Shown: positions 29,207 to 37,310 of the stretch, one piece after another
Layout: each line of letters opens with the position of its first letter
Position numbering within the stretch: the first letter of the stretch is position 1
NCBI GenBank assembly: GCA_040882225.1
Contig: JBBEBR010000001.1
Span: 62,001-126,000 of the forward strand
Direction: 5' to 3'
Length of the DNA stretch: 64,000 nucleotides
Source of the DNA: Gracilimonas sp040882225
Lineage (GTDB): Bacteria > Bacteroidota > Rhodothermia > Balneolales > Balneolaceae
The notes under the pieces: model-generated
Told to the model about the DNA's origin: nothing
Seen by the model: only the letters and a program-made list of their open reading frames with translations
Databases searched by the model: none
Made by a program: the position numbers and the translations under genes

Positions 29207-29782
29207 TTAATTATTAGCGTTTAGAAATGGCAGATTTTCGATGGGATTGTATGAGCTCAGGTTTTTCTGAAGGGTCTCGGAGAAGTTTTCCGCTCCGGGA
29301 TAAATAACAGCAACCGTGTTGTAGGTAGCCGGCGCCACATAAATTACGAGTGGATAAAGATAAGATTCGTTTCGGGCTTCTTCGCCGGGAACATTAAATC
29401 CTGCAAGCAACAACAGAACAGCGCTCACAACCATACCGCTCTTTAATGCACCGAATAATCCACCTAAAATTCTGTTTACCACACTAAGCTTGATCGCTTT
29501 CAAGAATTCTTTTGTAGCATATGCGACTAAAGCCACAACCAATAAAGTGCCGATAAAAAGGATGGCTCCCGAGACAAAGGGAACAAAAGAAGCGCCCTCC
29601 TCAAACAAAGGAGCGACAATACCGGTGAAAGCATCAAGGTAATTGAACGTGAGAAAGATGGCTAATATGATGGCTACTATATTCAGCACTTCTTTTACCA
29701 ATCCATTAACGGCGCCTTTATAGCCGAAATAAAGAATGGGAGTTGCAATAATTAGATCGAGCAATAGCATTTTATTCTGCAA
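29207..29782 (-). CDS. CvpA-family membrane protein
   Basis: A 191-residue membrane protein starting LLDLIIATPILYFGYKGAVN, followed by three more hydrophobic segments and the family-typical LGGLFGALKSGMVVSAVLLL. CvpA proteins are linked to colicin V secretion and envelope homeostasis. The exact role is unknown. It overlaps yqeY by 11 bases. Confidence 0.85.
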   Translation of the reverse strand: MQNKMLLLDLIIATPILYFGYKGAVNGLVKEVLNIVAIILAIFLTFNYLDAFTGIVAPLFEEGASFVPFVSGAILFIGTLLVVALVAYATKEFLKAIKLSVVNRILGGLFGALKSGMVVSAVLLLLAGFNVPGEEARNESYLYPLVIYVAPATYNTVAVIYPGAENFSETLQKNLSSYNPIENLPFLNANN

Positions 29783-30230
29783 GCTCCTCTTTAACTATTT
29801 GGCTGACTAAACCGCCATCCGCCTTACCTTTTAAGCTGGCCATAAGTGGCCCCATTACTTTTCCCATATCCTGCGGGCCAGATGCGCCAACTTCAGTAAT
29901 CTTTTCTTTCACAATGGCTCGAACCTCATCTTCGCTCATCATTTTTGGCAGATACGTTTCGATAAGTTGAAGTTCCCGCTTTTCGTTTTCGGCGAGATCT
30001 TTTCTTCCGCCCTCTTCAAATTGAGTGATGGATTCTTTTCGCTGTTTTGCGGCCTTCATCAAAACTTCAACAGTTTGTTCTTCAGAAAGCGTGGCCTCAC
30101 CTTTTGTTCGCTCGCTGATTTCTTTTTCCATCAGCTTAGCTTTCAAAGACCGAAGCACACGAAGTTTTTCCTGGTCTTTTGCCTTCATGGCATTTTTGAT
30201 ATCTGAAATAATTTGATCTTGTATAGTCAT
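29772..30230 (-). CDS. GatB/YqeY domain protein
   Basis: A cytoplasmic protein of 152 residues, helical and charged, with IKNAMKAKDQEKLRVLRSLK, a second helix ending in LPKMMSEDEVRAIV and the terminal GKVMGPLMASLKGKADGGLV. This tail is the tRNA-binding YqeY domain also found in GatB. The ATG at 30230 is chosen; a start ten codons upstream would add an unlikely hydrophobic leader. It heads the operon leading to xth. Confidence 0.9.
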   Translation of the reverse strand: MTIQDQIISDIKNAMKAKDQEKLRVLRSLKAKLMEKEISERTKGEATLSEEQTVEVLMKAAKQRKESITQFEEGGRKDLAENEKRELQLIETYLPKMMSEDEVRAIVKEKITEVGASGPQDMGKVMGPLMASLKGKADGGLVSQIVKEELAE

Positions 30231-30260
30231 AATTTTGAAGGTATAGAAGAAAATAAGCAA

Positions 30261-30305
30261 AAAAAAAGGTTACACAATCATCTTGTGCAACCTTAAGCTT
30301 TTTTA
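30261..30305 (-). terminator. Terminator of the rpmB-rpmG-DUF4295 operon
   Basis: AAGGTTACACAA at 30266-30277 pairs with TTGTGCAACCTT at 30283-30294, with one A/C mismatch and a five-base loop. Runs of A and T on both sides make it usable in either direction. On the minus strand it follows the DUF4295 stop. Confidence 0.8.
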
Positions 30306-30314
30306 GGTCCGTTA

Positions 30315-30485
30315 TCAGGCTTTATTCTGCTGAATAAAATCCTTCACGTTATCCTGGTCCATCATTATTTCTTTATAGGCGAATTTACCTTTTTCATTTT
30401 TTGTAGAAATGATAACCTTTGCCATACGGCGGTGAGCCGCTTTAGCTTGCAGTGCTTGTGATCCAAATGATTGCCTTTTAGCCAT
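30315..30485 (-). CDS. DUF4295 family protein
   Basis: A short (56-residue) basic protein: starts MAKRQSFGSQALQAKAAHRR, continues MAKVIISTKNEKGKFAYKEI and ends in IQQNKA. Its size, charge and position immediately after rpmB and rpmG fit DUF4295, a small conserved Bacteroidota protein of unknown, probably ribosome-linked function. I found it by reading the minus strand between rpmG and yqeY. Confidence 0.85.
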   Translation of the reverse strand: MAKRQSFGSQALQAKAAHRRMAKVIISTKNEKGKFAYKEIMMDQDNVKDFIQQNKA

Positions 30486-30493
30486 TTCTCAGC

Positions 30494-30658
30494 CTACTTA
30501 ATTTCTTTGTGAGTGGTGTGTTTACGTAAAACAGGATTGTATTTTTTCATTTCAAGCCTTTCAGTTTGAGTACGACGATTTTTCGTAGTTACGTATCGGG
30601 ATGAACCCGGCTTTTCGGTGCACTCTAAAATTACTTGAACTCTGCTTCCTTTTGCCAT
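30494..30658 (-). CDS. rpmG: 50S ribosomal protein L33
   Basis: A 54-residue ribosomal protein: starts MAKGSRVQVILECTEKPGSS, continues RYVTTKNRRTQTERLEMKKY and ends NPVLRKHTTHKEIK. The single Cys (residue 13) shows the zinc-free or reduced-cysteine form. It lies 4 bp after rpmB and 8 bp before DUF4295 in one operon. Confidence 0.95.
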   Translation of the reverse strand: MAKGSRVQVILECTEKPGSSRYVTTKNRRTQTERLEMKKYNPVLRKHTTHKEIK

Positions 30659-30662
30659 TGTA

Positions 30663-30908
30663 TTATACTTCCTTTAAAAGAGTTCCTTTTTTCCGCGCAT
30701 CTTTTAATACAGCAGAAATTCCGTTCTTATTGATAGTTCTCAATGTTTTTACAGATATCTTTAAAGTTACCCAACGGTCTTCTTCTGGAATGTAGAAGCG
30801 ACGTTTTTGCAAGTTCAATTGAAAACGGTGCTTAGTTTTGTTGTTGGCTTTAGACGAACGGTAACCGTTCATTGCCTGCTTGCCTGTAATATCGTCTTTT
30901 CGCGACAT
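30663..30908 (-). CDS. rpmB: 50S ribosomal protein L28
   Basis: An 81-residue protein: starts MSRKDDITGKQAMNGYRSSK, then NKTKHRFQLNLQKRRFYIPE and WVTLKISVKTLRTINKNGIS. This is the bacterial L28 pattern. The ATG at 30908 is chosen; a frame extending 20 codons further upstream crosses the promoter and is not credible. Confidence 0.95.
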   Translation of the reverse strand: MSRKDDITGKQAMNGYRSSKANNKTKHRFQLNLQKRRFYIPEEDRWVTLKISVKTLRTINKNGISAVLKDARKKGTLLKEV

Positions 30909-30944
30909 CGTGAATCCGATTAAATTCTTAATGAAAATAGACGC

Positions 30945-30975
30945 CAAAGATAGAGGTATATTCACCAAAGTTCAA
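30945..30975 (-). promoter_or_regulatory. Bacteroidota-type promoter of the rpmB operon
   Basis: On the minus strand TTG (30975-30973) is followed after 20 bases by TATCTTTG (30952-30945), an exact match to the -33/-7 pattern TTG-N19..21-TAnnTTTG. It predicts a leader of about 30 bases before rpmB. Confidence 0.65.
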
Positions 30976-31018
30976 TCAGTTTGACAACGAAAATTCTAAT
31001 TATTAACATTTTTCTGAT

Positions 31019-31027
31019 TTATCCACA
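31019..31027 (+). promoter_or_regulatory. Perfect DnaA box upstream of gyrB
   Basis: TTATCCACA matches the DnaA box at all nine positions. It lies 152 bp before the gyrB ATG, in the divergent region with rpmB, and is single. It could be a regulatory or titration site; the only other perfect copy I noticed is inside the S8 protease gene at 5463, so chance remains possible. Confidence 0.4.
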
Positions 31028-31105
31028 TTTTCGGAACACTTTTTTGGTTTGAATTTCTCTCCAGAAGGCTCATCTCTTTTATTTTGGTTAAAAACCCCTC
31101 CTTTT

Positions 31106-31136
31106 TTTGATTTTGCTTGCGTAAGCCCTATTTTTA
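31106..31136 (+). promoter_or_regulatory. Candidate gyrB promoter
   Basis: TTTG at 31106-31109 is followed after 19 bases by TATTTTTA (31129-31136), seven of eight to TAnnTTTG. The start codon lies 43 bp downstream. Confidence 0.5.
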
Positions 31137-31178
31137 AGCGTTAATAAACTCATCTAACAAAGCTATCATTCCGTATTT

Positions 31179-33116
31179 ATGGCACAAAATAAAAGTTCCG
31201 ACTACAAGGCTTCGAATATACAAGTATTAGAAGGCCTCGAGGCGGTAAGAAAGCGACCGGCGATGTACATCGGGGATACTGGATCGCGCGGGCTTCATCA
31301 CCTTATAAATGAAGTTGTCGATAATTCAATTGACGAAGCGCTCGCTGGATATTGCGATTACATCAAAGTTATTATCAATGAAGACAATTCTTTGACCGTT
31401 GAAGATAACGGCCGTGGAATTCCTGTTGATATGCACGAGAAATTTGGGCTTCCCGCTGTGGAGGTTGTATTAACAAAACTGCATGCCGGTGGTAAATTTG
31501 ATAAAGATTCTTATAAAGTATCAGGAGGATTGCACGGCGTGGGTGTTAGTTGTGTGAACGCGCTTTCGGATATGTTTAGGGCAGAAATTCATCGCGATGG
31601 AGAAATTCATGTAATGGAGTTTTCCCAGGGAATTACAAAAATCCCGCTTTCTGTTAAAGGAAAGACTGACAAGTCTGGCACCATCATTACTTTCAACCCT
31701 GACGCCACCATTTTTACGCAGACCATAGAATTCAAATTCGACATAATTGCCGAAAGAATGCGTGAATTGGCATTTCTTAATCCTTCAATTACCATCGAGC
31801 TTATTGACAAGCGTGAGGAAGATGAGGAGTTAGGAACAGAAATATTCCATTTCGAGGGCGGCGTTAAAGATTTTGTGCAGTATCTGGACGAGAGCCGCGA
31901 AACAATGATGGATTCTCCCATGTACATTACCGGAGAAATTGACATGGTGCCTGTTGAAGTTGCCATTCAGTACAATAATTCCTTCACCGAAAATGTGCAC
32001 TCTTACGTGAATAATATTAACACCCGTGAAGGCGGTTCTCACGTTTCAGGATTTAGAAGAGCGCTTACCCGTTCTCTGAAAAATTACGCCGATAAAAACA
32101 ACCTCATCAAATCTAACAGTAAAATTAATGTTTCTGGTGAGGATTTTCGGGAAGGTTTAACGGCGGTTCTTAGTGTCAAAGTTCAGGAGCCGCAATTTGA
32201 AGGGCAAACTAAAACCAAGCTTGGGAATTCAGAAGTTCAGAGCGCGGTCGAAGTTGTTGTCTATGACCAACTGAATGAGTATTTGGAGCAAAATCCAAAA
32301 ACAGCTAAAAAAGTTATCGAAAAAGTTGTGCTTGCCGCAGAAGCTCGTGAAGCCGCTCGAAAAGCAAGGCAATTAGTTCAGCGAAAAAGTGTGATGAGTG
32401 GTGGTGGCCTTCCGGGGAAACTCGCCGATTGCTCAATAAAGGATCCCGAGCATAGCGAAGTTTATTTAGTTGAGGGCGACTCAGCCGGTGGTTCCGCAAA
32501 AATGGGACGGAATCGTAGCTTTCAGGCAATTCTTCCTTTGAGGGGTAAAATTCTGAATGTAGAGAAAGCGAAAATAAACCGGATTCTTGAGAATAAAGAA
32601 ATCCAAGCCATGATTACCGCCCTTGGTACAGGAGTTGGTCATGGAGAAGAAGATTTTGAAGTGGATAAGCTCCGATATCATAAAATTATAATTATGACGG
32701 ATGCCGATGTTGACGGGTCACACATTCGAACGCTGTTATTAACCTTTTTCTACCGTTATATGCGCCCGCTTATTGAAAACGGCTTTATATATATAGCAAC
32801 TCCCCCGCTTTACAGGCTAACCGCAGGCAAGGATATAGATTACGCCTGGGATGACGAAACCCGGGATAAATTAATCAAAGAACTCAAAAAAGGGCGCCGC
32901 AAATTTGATGTTTCCCGCTACAAAGGGTTGGGTGAAATGAACCCCGAGCAACTTTGGGAAACTACAATGGATCCGGAAACGCGAACACTGCAGCTGGTAA
33001 CAATTGATAGTGCAGCCGGCGCAGATAAATTATTCTCTACTCTTATGGGTGATGATGTATTACCCCGAAGAGAGTTCATAGAGCGCAATGCGAAATACGC
33101 AAAATTAGATATTTAA
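31179..33116 (+). CDS. gyrB: DNA gyrase subunit B
   Basis: ATPase and TOPRIM subunit of gyrase, which introduces negative supercoils. The 645-residue protein has the GHKL ATPase motifs VVDNSIDEALAGY and EDNGRGIPVDMH, then LHGVGVSCVNALS. The TOPRIM half has GLPGKLADCS, VEGDSAGGSAKMGRNR and IMTDADVDGSHIRTLLL. It ends with YKGLGEMNPEQLWETTMDP. The length is that of the short (non-insertion) class. gyrA follows after 36 bp. Confidence 0.98.
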   Translation: MAQNKSSDYKASNIQVLEGLEAVRKRPAMYIGDTGSRGLHHLINEVVDNSIDEALAGYCDYIKVIINEDNSLTVEDNGRGIPVDMHEKFGLPAVEVVLTKLHAGGKFDKDSYKVSGGLHGVGVSCVNALSDMFRAEIHRDGEIHVMEFSQGITKIPLSVKGKTDKSGTIITFNPDATIFTQTIEFKFDIIAERMRELAFLNPSITIELIDKREEDEELGTEIFHFEGGVKDFVQYLDESRETMMDSPMYITGEIDMVPVEVAIQYNNSFTENVHSYVNNINTREGGSHVSGFRRALTRSLKNYADKNNLIKSNSKINVSGEDFREGLTAVLSVKVQEPQFEGQTKTKLGNSEVQSAVEVVVYDQLNEYLEQNPKTAKKVIEKVVLAAEAREAARKARQLVQRKSVMSGGGLPGKLADCSIKDPEHSEVYLVEGDSAGGSAKMGRNRSFQAILPLRGKILNVEKAKINRILENKEIQAMITALGTGVGHGEEDFEVDKLRYHKIIIMTDADVDGSHIRTLLLTFFYRYMRPLIENGFIYIATPPLYRLTAGKDIDYAWDDETRDKLIKELKKGRRKFDVSRYKGLGEMNPEQLWETTMDPETRTLQLVTIDSAAGADKLFSTLMGDDVLPRREFIERNAKYAKLDI

Positions 33117-33152
33117 TCATCCCCACAGAAAAAGCTTTTACCTACTGATTTT

Positions 33153-35609
33153 ATGGCCAGAGAAAAAATTATACCTATTACCATTGAAGATGAAATGCAA
33201 TCATCCTACATCGATTATTCGATGTCGGTTATTGTTTCCAGGGCGTTGCCTGATGTTCGAGATGGACTGAAGCCGGTTCACAGAAGAGCATTATTTGGCA
33301 TGAGCGATTTGGGAATGCTTCACAACCGCAGCTACAAGAAAAGTGCGCGTATTGTGGGTGAAGTTCTTGGTAAGTATCACCCGCATGGCGATACCGCTGT
33401 TTATGACTCTATAGTTAGAATGGTTCAGGAGTTTTCACTTCGGTATCCACTTGTGGATGGTCAGGGGAACTTTGGCTCTATAGATGGAGACTCCGCAGCC
33501 GCCATGCGTTATACGGAAGTTCGTATGAAGAGAATGGCCGAGGAACTTTTGAGCGATATCAACAAAGAGACGATTGATTATCAGTCCAACTTTGATGACA
33601 CGCTTCTTGAGCCAACCGTTCTTCCAAGCATGCTTCCGAACTTACTGCTTAATGGCGCTTCTGGTATTGCTGTGGGAATGGCAACTAACATGGCTCCGCA
33701 TAATATCACGGAAGTTATAAATGGAGTTACCGCTTATATAGATAACCCGGAGATGGAAACGAAAGCATTGATGGAGCATATTACGGCTCCTGACTTCCCT
33801 ACCGCCGGTATTATTTATGGATACGAAGGAGTGAAAGAGGCCTATGAAACAGGCCGGGGGAAAATCACCCTCAGGGCAAGAGCAAATACAGAAGAGCTCC
33901 GCGGCAGTAGAGAACAGATCGTTGTTACCGAGATTCCTTACCAGGTAAATAAAAGTACCCTTATTCAGAAGATCGCGGAACTGGTAAATGACGAGAAGAT
34001 TACTGAAATCTCAGAAATACGGGATGAATCTGATCGCGAAGGAATCCGCGTTGTTATTATTTTGAAGCGTTCCGCAAACGCCGGCGTGGTTCTAAATCAG
34101 CTGTACAAGTATACCCAAATGCAGACTACTTTTGGGGTGATAAATCTTGCGCTGGTAAAAGGCCGCCCAAAAGTTATGGGGCTTAAAGAGCTTATCCATC
34201 ACTTTATGGAGCATCGTATTGAGATTATTATTCGCCGAACGATTTATGATCTTGATCAGGCGGAAGCAAGAGCTCATTTGCTCGAAGGACTTAAAATTGC
34301 CCTGGATAATCTTGATGAAGTAATTAAAACCATTCGTGCAGCCAGTAATCCACAGGTGGCAAATGTTGAACTTCGGAAAAAATTCGCCCTCACAGATATT
34401 CAGGCAAAAGCTATTTTGGAGATGCGTCTTCAAAAACTCACCGGTCTGGAAAGAGATAAAATTGATTCCGAATACAAAGACATTATTGATCAAATCGGTG
34501 GTTACAGGGATATCTTATCTGACCGTGATAAACAAACGGAAATCATTAAAACGGAGCTCCTTGAATTGAAAAGCCGGTATGGTGATGAGAGAAGAACTCA
34601 GGTTGTTTATTCTGCCGATGATTTCAACATCGAGGATATGATTGCCGATGAAGATGTTGTGGTTACAATTTCAAATAAAGGCTTCATAAAAAGAATGCCG
34701 GTAAGCGGATATCGTCGTCAACGCAGAGGCGGTAAAGGAATGAAAGGAACCACTACCCGTGACGAGGAATACGTAGAACATTTATTTGTAGCAACCAACC
34801 ATAATTACATTTTATTCTTCACAGAAAAAGGGAAGTGTTTCTGGCTTAAGGTTTATGAAATTCCTGAAGGCGGAAGACTCGCAAGGGGCCGGGCGATTGT
34901 GAATCTGATTGAATTGGATAAAGATGATAATATTAAAGCCTTTGTGCCGGTAAAAACTCTTGATGACGAGGAGTATATCAAAAATCACTCTATTATCATG
35001 GCTACTAAAAATGGGTTGGTGAAGAAAACCACTCTTGATGCTTACAGTCGCCCTCGTCGGGATGGAATCATTGCTATCAATATCAGAGACAATGATAGTT
35101 TGCTTGGGGCAGAACTAACCAATGGCGACAGTAATATCATTCTCGCTAACAAAAATGGCAGGGCAATTCGCTTCCATGAGAAAGGCGTTCGTGAAATGGG
35201 GCGGAATACTTCCGGCGTTAAAGGCATGACTCTTTCTAAAGGAGGCGAGATAGTAGATATGGTGGTAATCAAAAATACACATGAGGCAACGGTATTAGCC
35301 ATGTCGGAAAATGGATATGGAAAACGGTCCCTCGTAGATGATTACCGGGAGCAATCAAGAGGAGGTAAGGGAGTGATAACATTGAAAATAACTCCTAAAA
35401 CTGGCGCTTTGATCGCTCTTAAGGAAGTAACCGATCAGGATGATTTAATGATCATTACCGAAGGTGGAAAAGTGATTCGCATGAGTTGTAGCGGAATTCG
35501 AACGATGGGTAGAAATACTCAAGGCGTTCGCATTATGCGCCTCGATTCTGATGGAGCCATTGCCGCCGTTACTCGTGTAGTAAATGAAGAGGAAGATGAG
35601 GAGGTTTAG
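33153..35609 (+). CDS. gyrA: DNA gyrase subunit A
   Basis: DNA-cleaving and DNA-wrapping subunit of gyrase (818 residues). It starts REKIIPITIEDEMQSSYIDY. The quinolone-determining region reads KYHPHGDTAVYDSIVRM, with Thr at the position that is Ser83 in E. coli and the Asp87 equivalent kept. The active-site Tyr is about residue 120 in MRYTEVRM. The C-terminal beta-pinwheel contains the GyrA box YRRQRRGGKGMKG and repeated GRNT(S/Q)GV(K/R) blades. An acidic tail EEEDEEV ends the protein. Confidence 0.98.
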   Translation: MAREKIIPITIEDEMQSSYIDYSMSVIVSRALPDVRDGLKPVHRRALFGMSDLGMLHNRSYKKSARIVGEVLGKYHPHGDTAVYDSIVRMVQEFSLRYPLVDGQGNFGSIDGDSAAAMRYTEVRMKRMAEELLSDINKETIDYQSNFDDTLLEPTVLPSMLPNLLLNGASGIAVGMATNMAPHNITEVINGVTAYIDNPEMETKALMEHITAPDFPTAGIIYGYEGVKEAYETGRGKITLRARANTEELRGSREQIVVTEIPYQVNKSTLIQKIAELVNDEKITEISEIRDESDREGIRVVIILKRSANAGVVLNQLYKYTQMQTTFGVINLALVKGRPKVMGLKELIHHFMEHRIEIIIRRTIYDLDQAEARAHLLEGLKIALDNLDEVIKTIRAASNPQVANVELRKKFALTDIQAKAILEMRLQKLTGLERDKIDSEYKDIIDQIGGYRDILSDRDKQTEIIKTELLELKSRYGDERRTQVVYSADDFNIEDMIADEDVVVTISNKGFIKRMPVSGYRRQRRGGKGMKGTTTRDEEYVEHLFVATNHNYILFFTEKGKCFWLKVYEIPEGGRLARGRAIVNLIELDKDDNIKAFVPVKTLDDEEYIKNHSIIMATKNGLVKKTTLDAYSRPRRDGIIAINIRDNDSLLGAELTNGDSNIILANKNGRAIRFHEKGVREMGRNTSGVKGMTLSKGGEIVDMVVIKNTHEATVLAMSENGYGKRSLVDDYREQSRGGKGVITLKITPKTGALIALKEVTDQDDLMIITEGGKVIRMSCSGIRTMGRNTQGVRIMRLDSDGAIAAVTRVVNEEEDEEV

Positions 35610-35635
35610 ACCCCGTCTCTAATTTTAGTTAAAGC

Positions 35636-35666
35636 AAAAAGGCTTCTCATTTGAGAAGCCTTTTTT
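35636..35666. terminator. Bidirectional terminator between gyrA and the WYL regulator gene
   Basis: GGCTTCTCA (35641-35649) pairs perfectly with TGAGAAGCC (35652-35660) around a two-base gap. A tracts lie on the left and T tracts on the right, so it can serve both converging genes. Confidence 0.9.
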
Positions 35667-35711
35667 GTTTGTAGTCTTTTTCAATACGAGTTATCTAAGA
35701 ATAAATTTCAA

Positions 35712-36656
35712 TCAGCTTTCCTTTTCTAACATTTGCTTTAGCAGCGCTGTTCTTTTTTGGATAAGGTCTTCTGGTTCCTCCACTTTTATCTTGCTTCCAA
35801 ACTGGAGCAGCCATTCATTGATGAATTCTAAATTATCAAACTCAAAGCCCACCCTAATTTTATTAGGATTTTCTTCTTCTTTCTTAATAATTTTAGCCGG
35901 TAAATTTGCTTCAAATCGGCTTATCTCATCTTTTTCGATTAACACCCTGATCAAATGAGATCCTGCCTCAGAACGAAAAATAAGCGCCTCTACATCCGCT
36001 TTCTTAGGTCGTTCGTAATTTTCGTCTAAAATTTGAACATTCTTTATATTTTCGAGAATAAAATTTCGTACTTCTCCGCGAAGATGGGATTTGCCAATTA
36101 CGTTCCAGTGATCCTGATAAAACACGAGTATGTACGGGTCAATTTTTCTAATTCCGGTTTCTCTGGATTTTGTTGTGTATTCAAACTGAAGTCTTTTCTT
36201 CTGAGAAACGGCACTGCTGATTAAATACCAGCTACCGCCGCGCTTCTTGTTACCACCGAATTTTAAATAAGGATCAACGACCGTATTTCCTTCCAGCGAA
36301 TTCATAAATGCTTTTAGCTCTTTCGGCAGAACGTTTTTAATTTTAACCTCTACACCTTTGGCGTCGTCTACCAGCTCTTGATCTACCTGAGATTTCACAA
36401 AATTCAACCCGACAATAATGGTGGCAAGTTCTTTTGAGGTAAACATTAGCGGAGGGATTTTATAACCCGGCATCATTCCATATCCAGAATATCTATCCCA
36501 GGTGACGGGCACATTAATTTCCTGTAGCACATTAAAGTCTCTGAAAATTGTTCGCCGGCTCACGTTGAATCGTTCAGCTAATTCATTCACAGTTAATTTA
36601 TCCCCGGGCTGCTGTAAAAGTAACATCAGCTTTAATCTTCTTTCTGAACTTTTCAT
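35712..36656 (-). CDS. WYL-domain transcriptional regulator
   Basis: A 314-residue regulator. The N-terminal winged helix (MLLLQQPGDKLTVNELAERF, RFNVSRRTIFRDFNVLQEI) is of the DeoR/YafY type. The middle is a WYL-like ligand-binding domain (IDPYILVFYQDHWNVIGKSH) and a C-terminal WCX-type extension follows. WYL domains bind small molecules or nucleic-acid fragments and often control DNA-damage or defence functions. Its start overlaps the rsmG stop by 4 bases, so it is translated with rsmG. Confidence 0.88.
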   Translation of the reverse strand: MKSSERRLKLMLLLQQPGDKLTVNELAERFNVSRRTIFRDFNVLQEINVPVTWDRYSGYGMMPGYKIPPLMFTSKELATIIVGLNFVKSQVDQELVDDAKGVEVKIKNVLPKELKAFMNSLEGNTVVDPYLKFGGNKKRGGSWYLISSAVSQKKRLQFEYTTKSRETGIRKIDPYILVFYQDHWNVIGKSHLRGEVRNFILENIKNVQILDENYERPKKADVEALIFRSEAGSHLIRVLIEKDEISRFEANLPAKIIKKEEENPNKIRVGFEFDNLEFINEWLLQFGSKIKVEEPEDLIQKRTALLKQMLEKES

Positions 36657-37303
36657 AGGTGGTTTTTCCGTTGAATTTCTACCATAGCTTTGCCCTTATA
36701 AAAGCCTGAATCGGACACATCTTCAAGTTTAAAAACTGAAATTCGCAGTTGTTCTTCAATGCCTTCCAGTTCTGTTTTTACTTCATTGGCCCCTTTTAGA
36801 AGCAAAATATTATTCCACTCCTTGTCCTTAATCATTGCAAAAAGCTCATTTATTTTGAATGCATGCTTAGAAATTAATAAAGAATCGGCATCTAAGCCGA
36901 CATCTTTGATCGATGAAGAATTTGTTTTAACGTTCTGGAGGTTCAAGTCCCGGGTCATATTTTTACAAGCCATTAGCTTCTTTTCTACAATATCATTCAG
37001 GAGAAATTCTTTATCTTGGAAAATAATGGCGAGAGGAATTCCGGGAAGCCCACCCCCTGTTCCGGAATCAATTATTTTTTTTGCTTGATGAAAGGCTTCG
37101 GCCTGAGAGAGAACAAGTGAGTGTTCTATGTGTTTCATTACAGTTTCACGTGAAACACTGCGGGAAATTAAGTTGATTTTTTTGTTCCACCACAAAAGTC
37201 GATCTGCGTAATACTCAAGTTTTCCTCTGTGAACTTTTACCAGCTGGATAGCCGTAGCTGCTTTGTCGGGAGGTAAGTGAGTAACTAAGAGTTCTTGTTT
37301 CAC
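36653..37303 (-). CDS. rsmG: 16S rRNA (guanine527-N7)-methyltransferase
   Basis: Methylates G527 of 16S rRNA. The 216-residue protein has YADRLLWWNKKINLISRS near the start, motif I IIDSGTGGGLPGIPLAI and NDIVEKKLMACKNMTRDL. Loss of this enzyme is known to confer low-level streptomycin resistance in other bacteria. It lies 7 bp after mnmG, the common arrangement near many bacterial origins. Confidence 0.93.
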   Translation of the reverse strand: MKQELLVTHLPPDKAATAIQLVKVHRGKLEYYADRLLWWNKKINLISRSVSRETVMKHIEHSLVLSQAEAFHQAKKIIDSGTGGGLPGIPLAIIFQDKEFLLNDIVEKKLMACKNMTRDLNLQNVKTNSSSIKDVGLDADSLLISKHAFKINELFAMIKDKEWNNILLLKGANEVKTELEGIEEQLRISVFKLEDVSDSGFYKGKAMVEIQRKNHL

Positions 37304-37310
37304 GTGAAAC

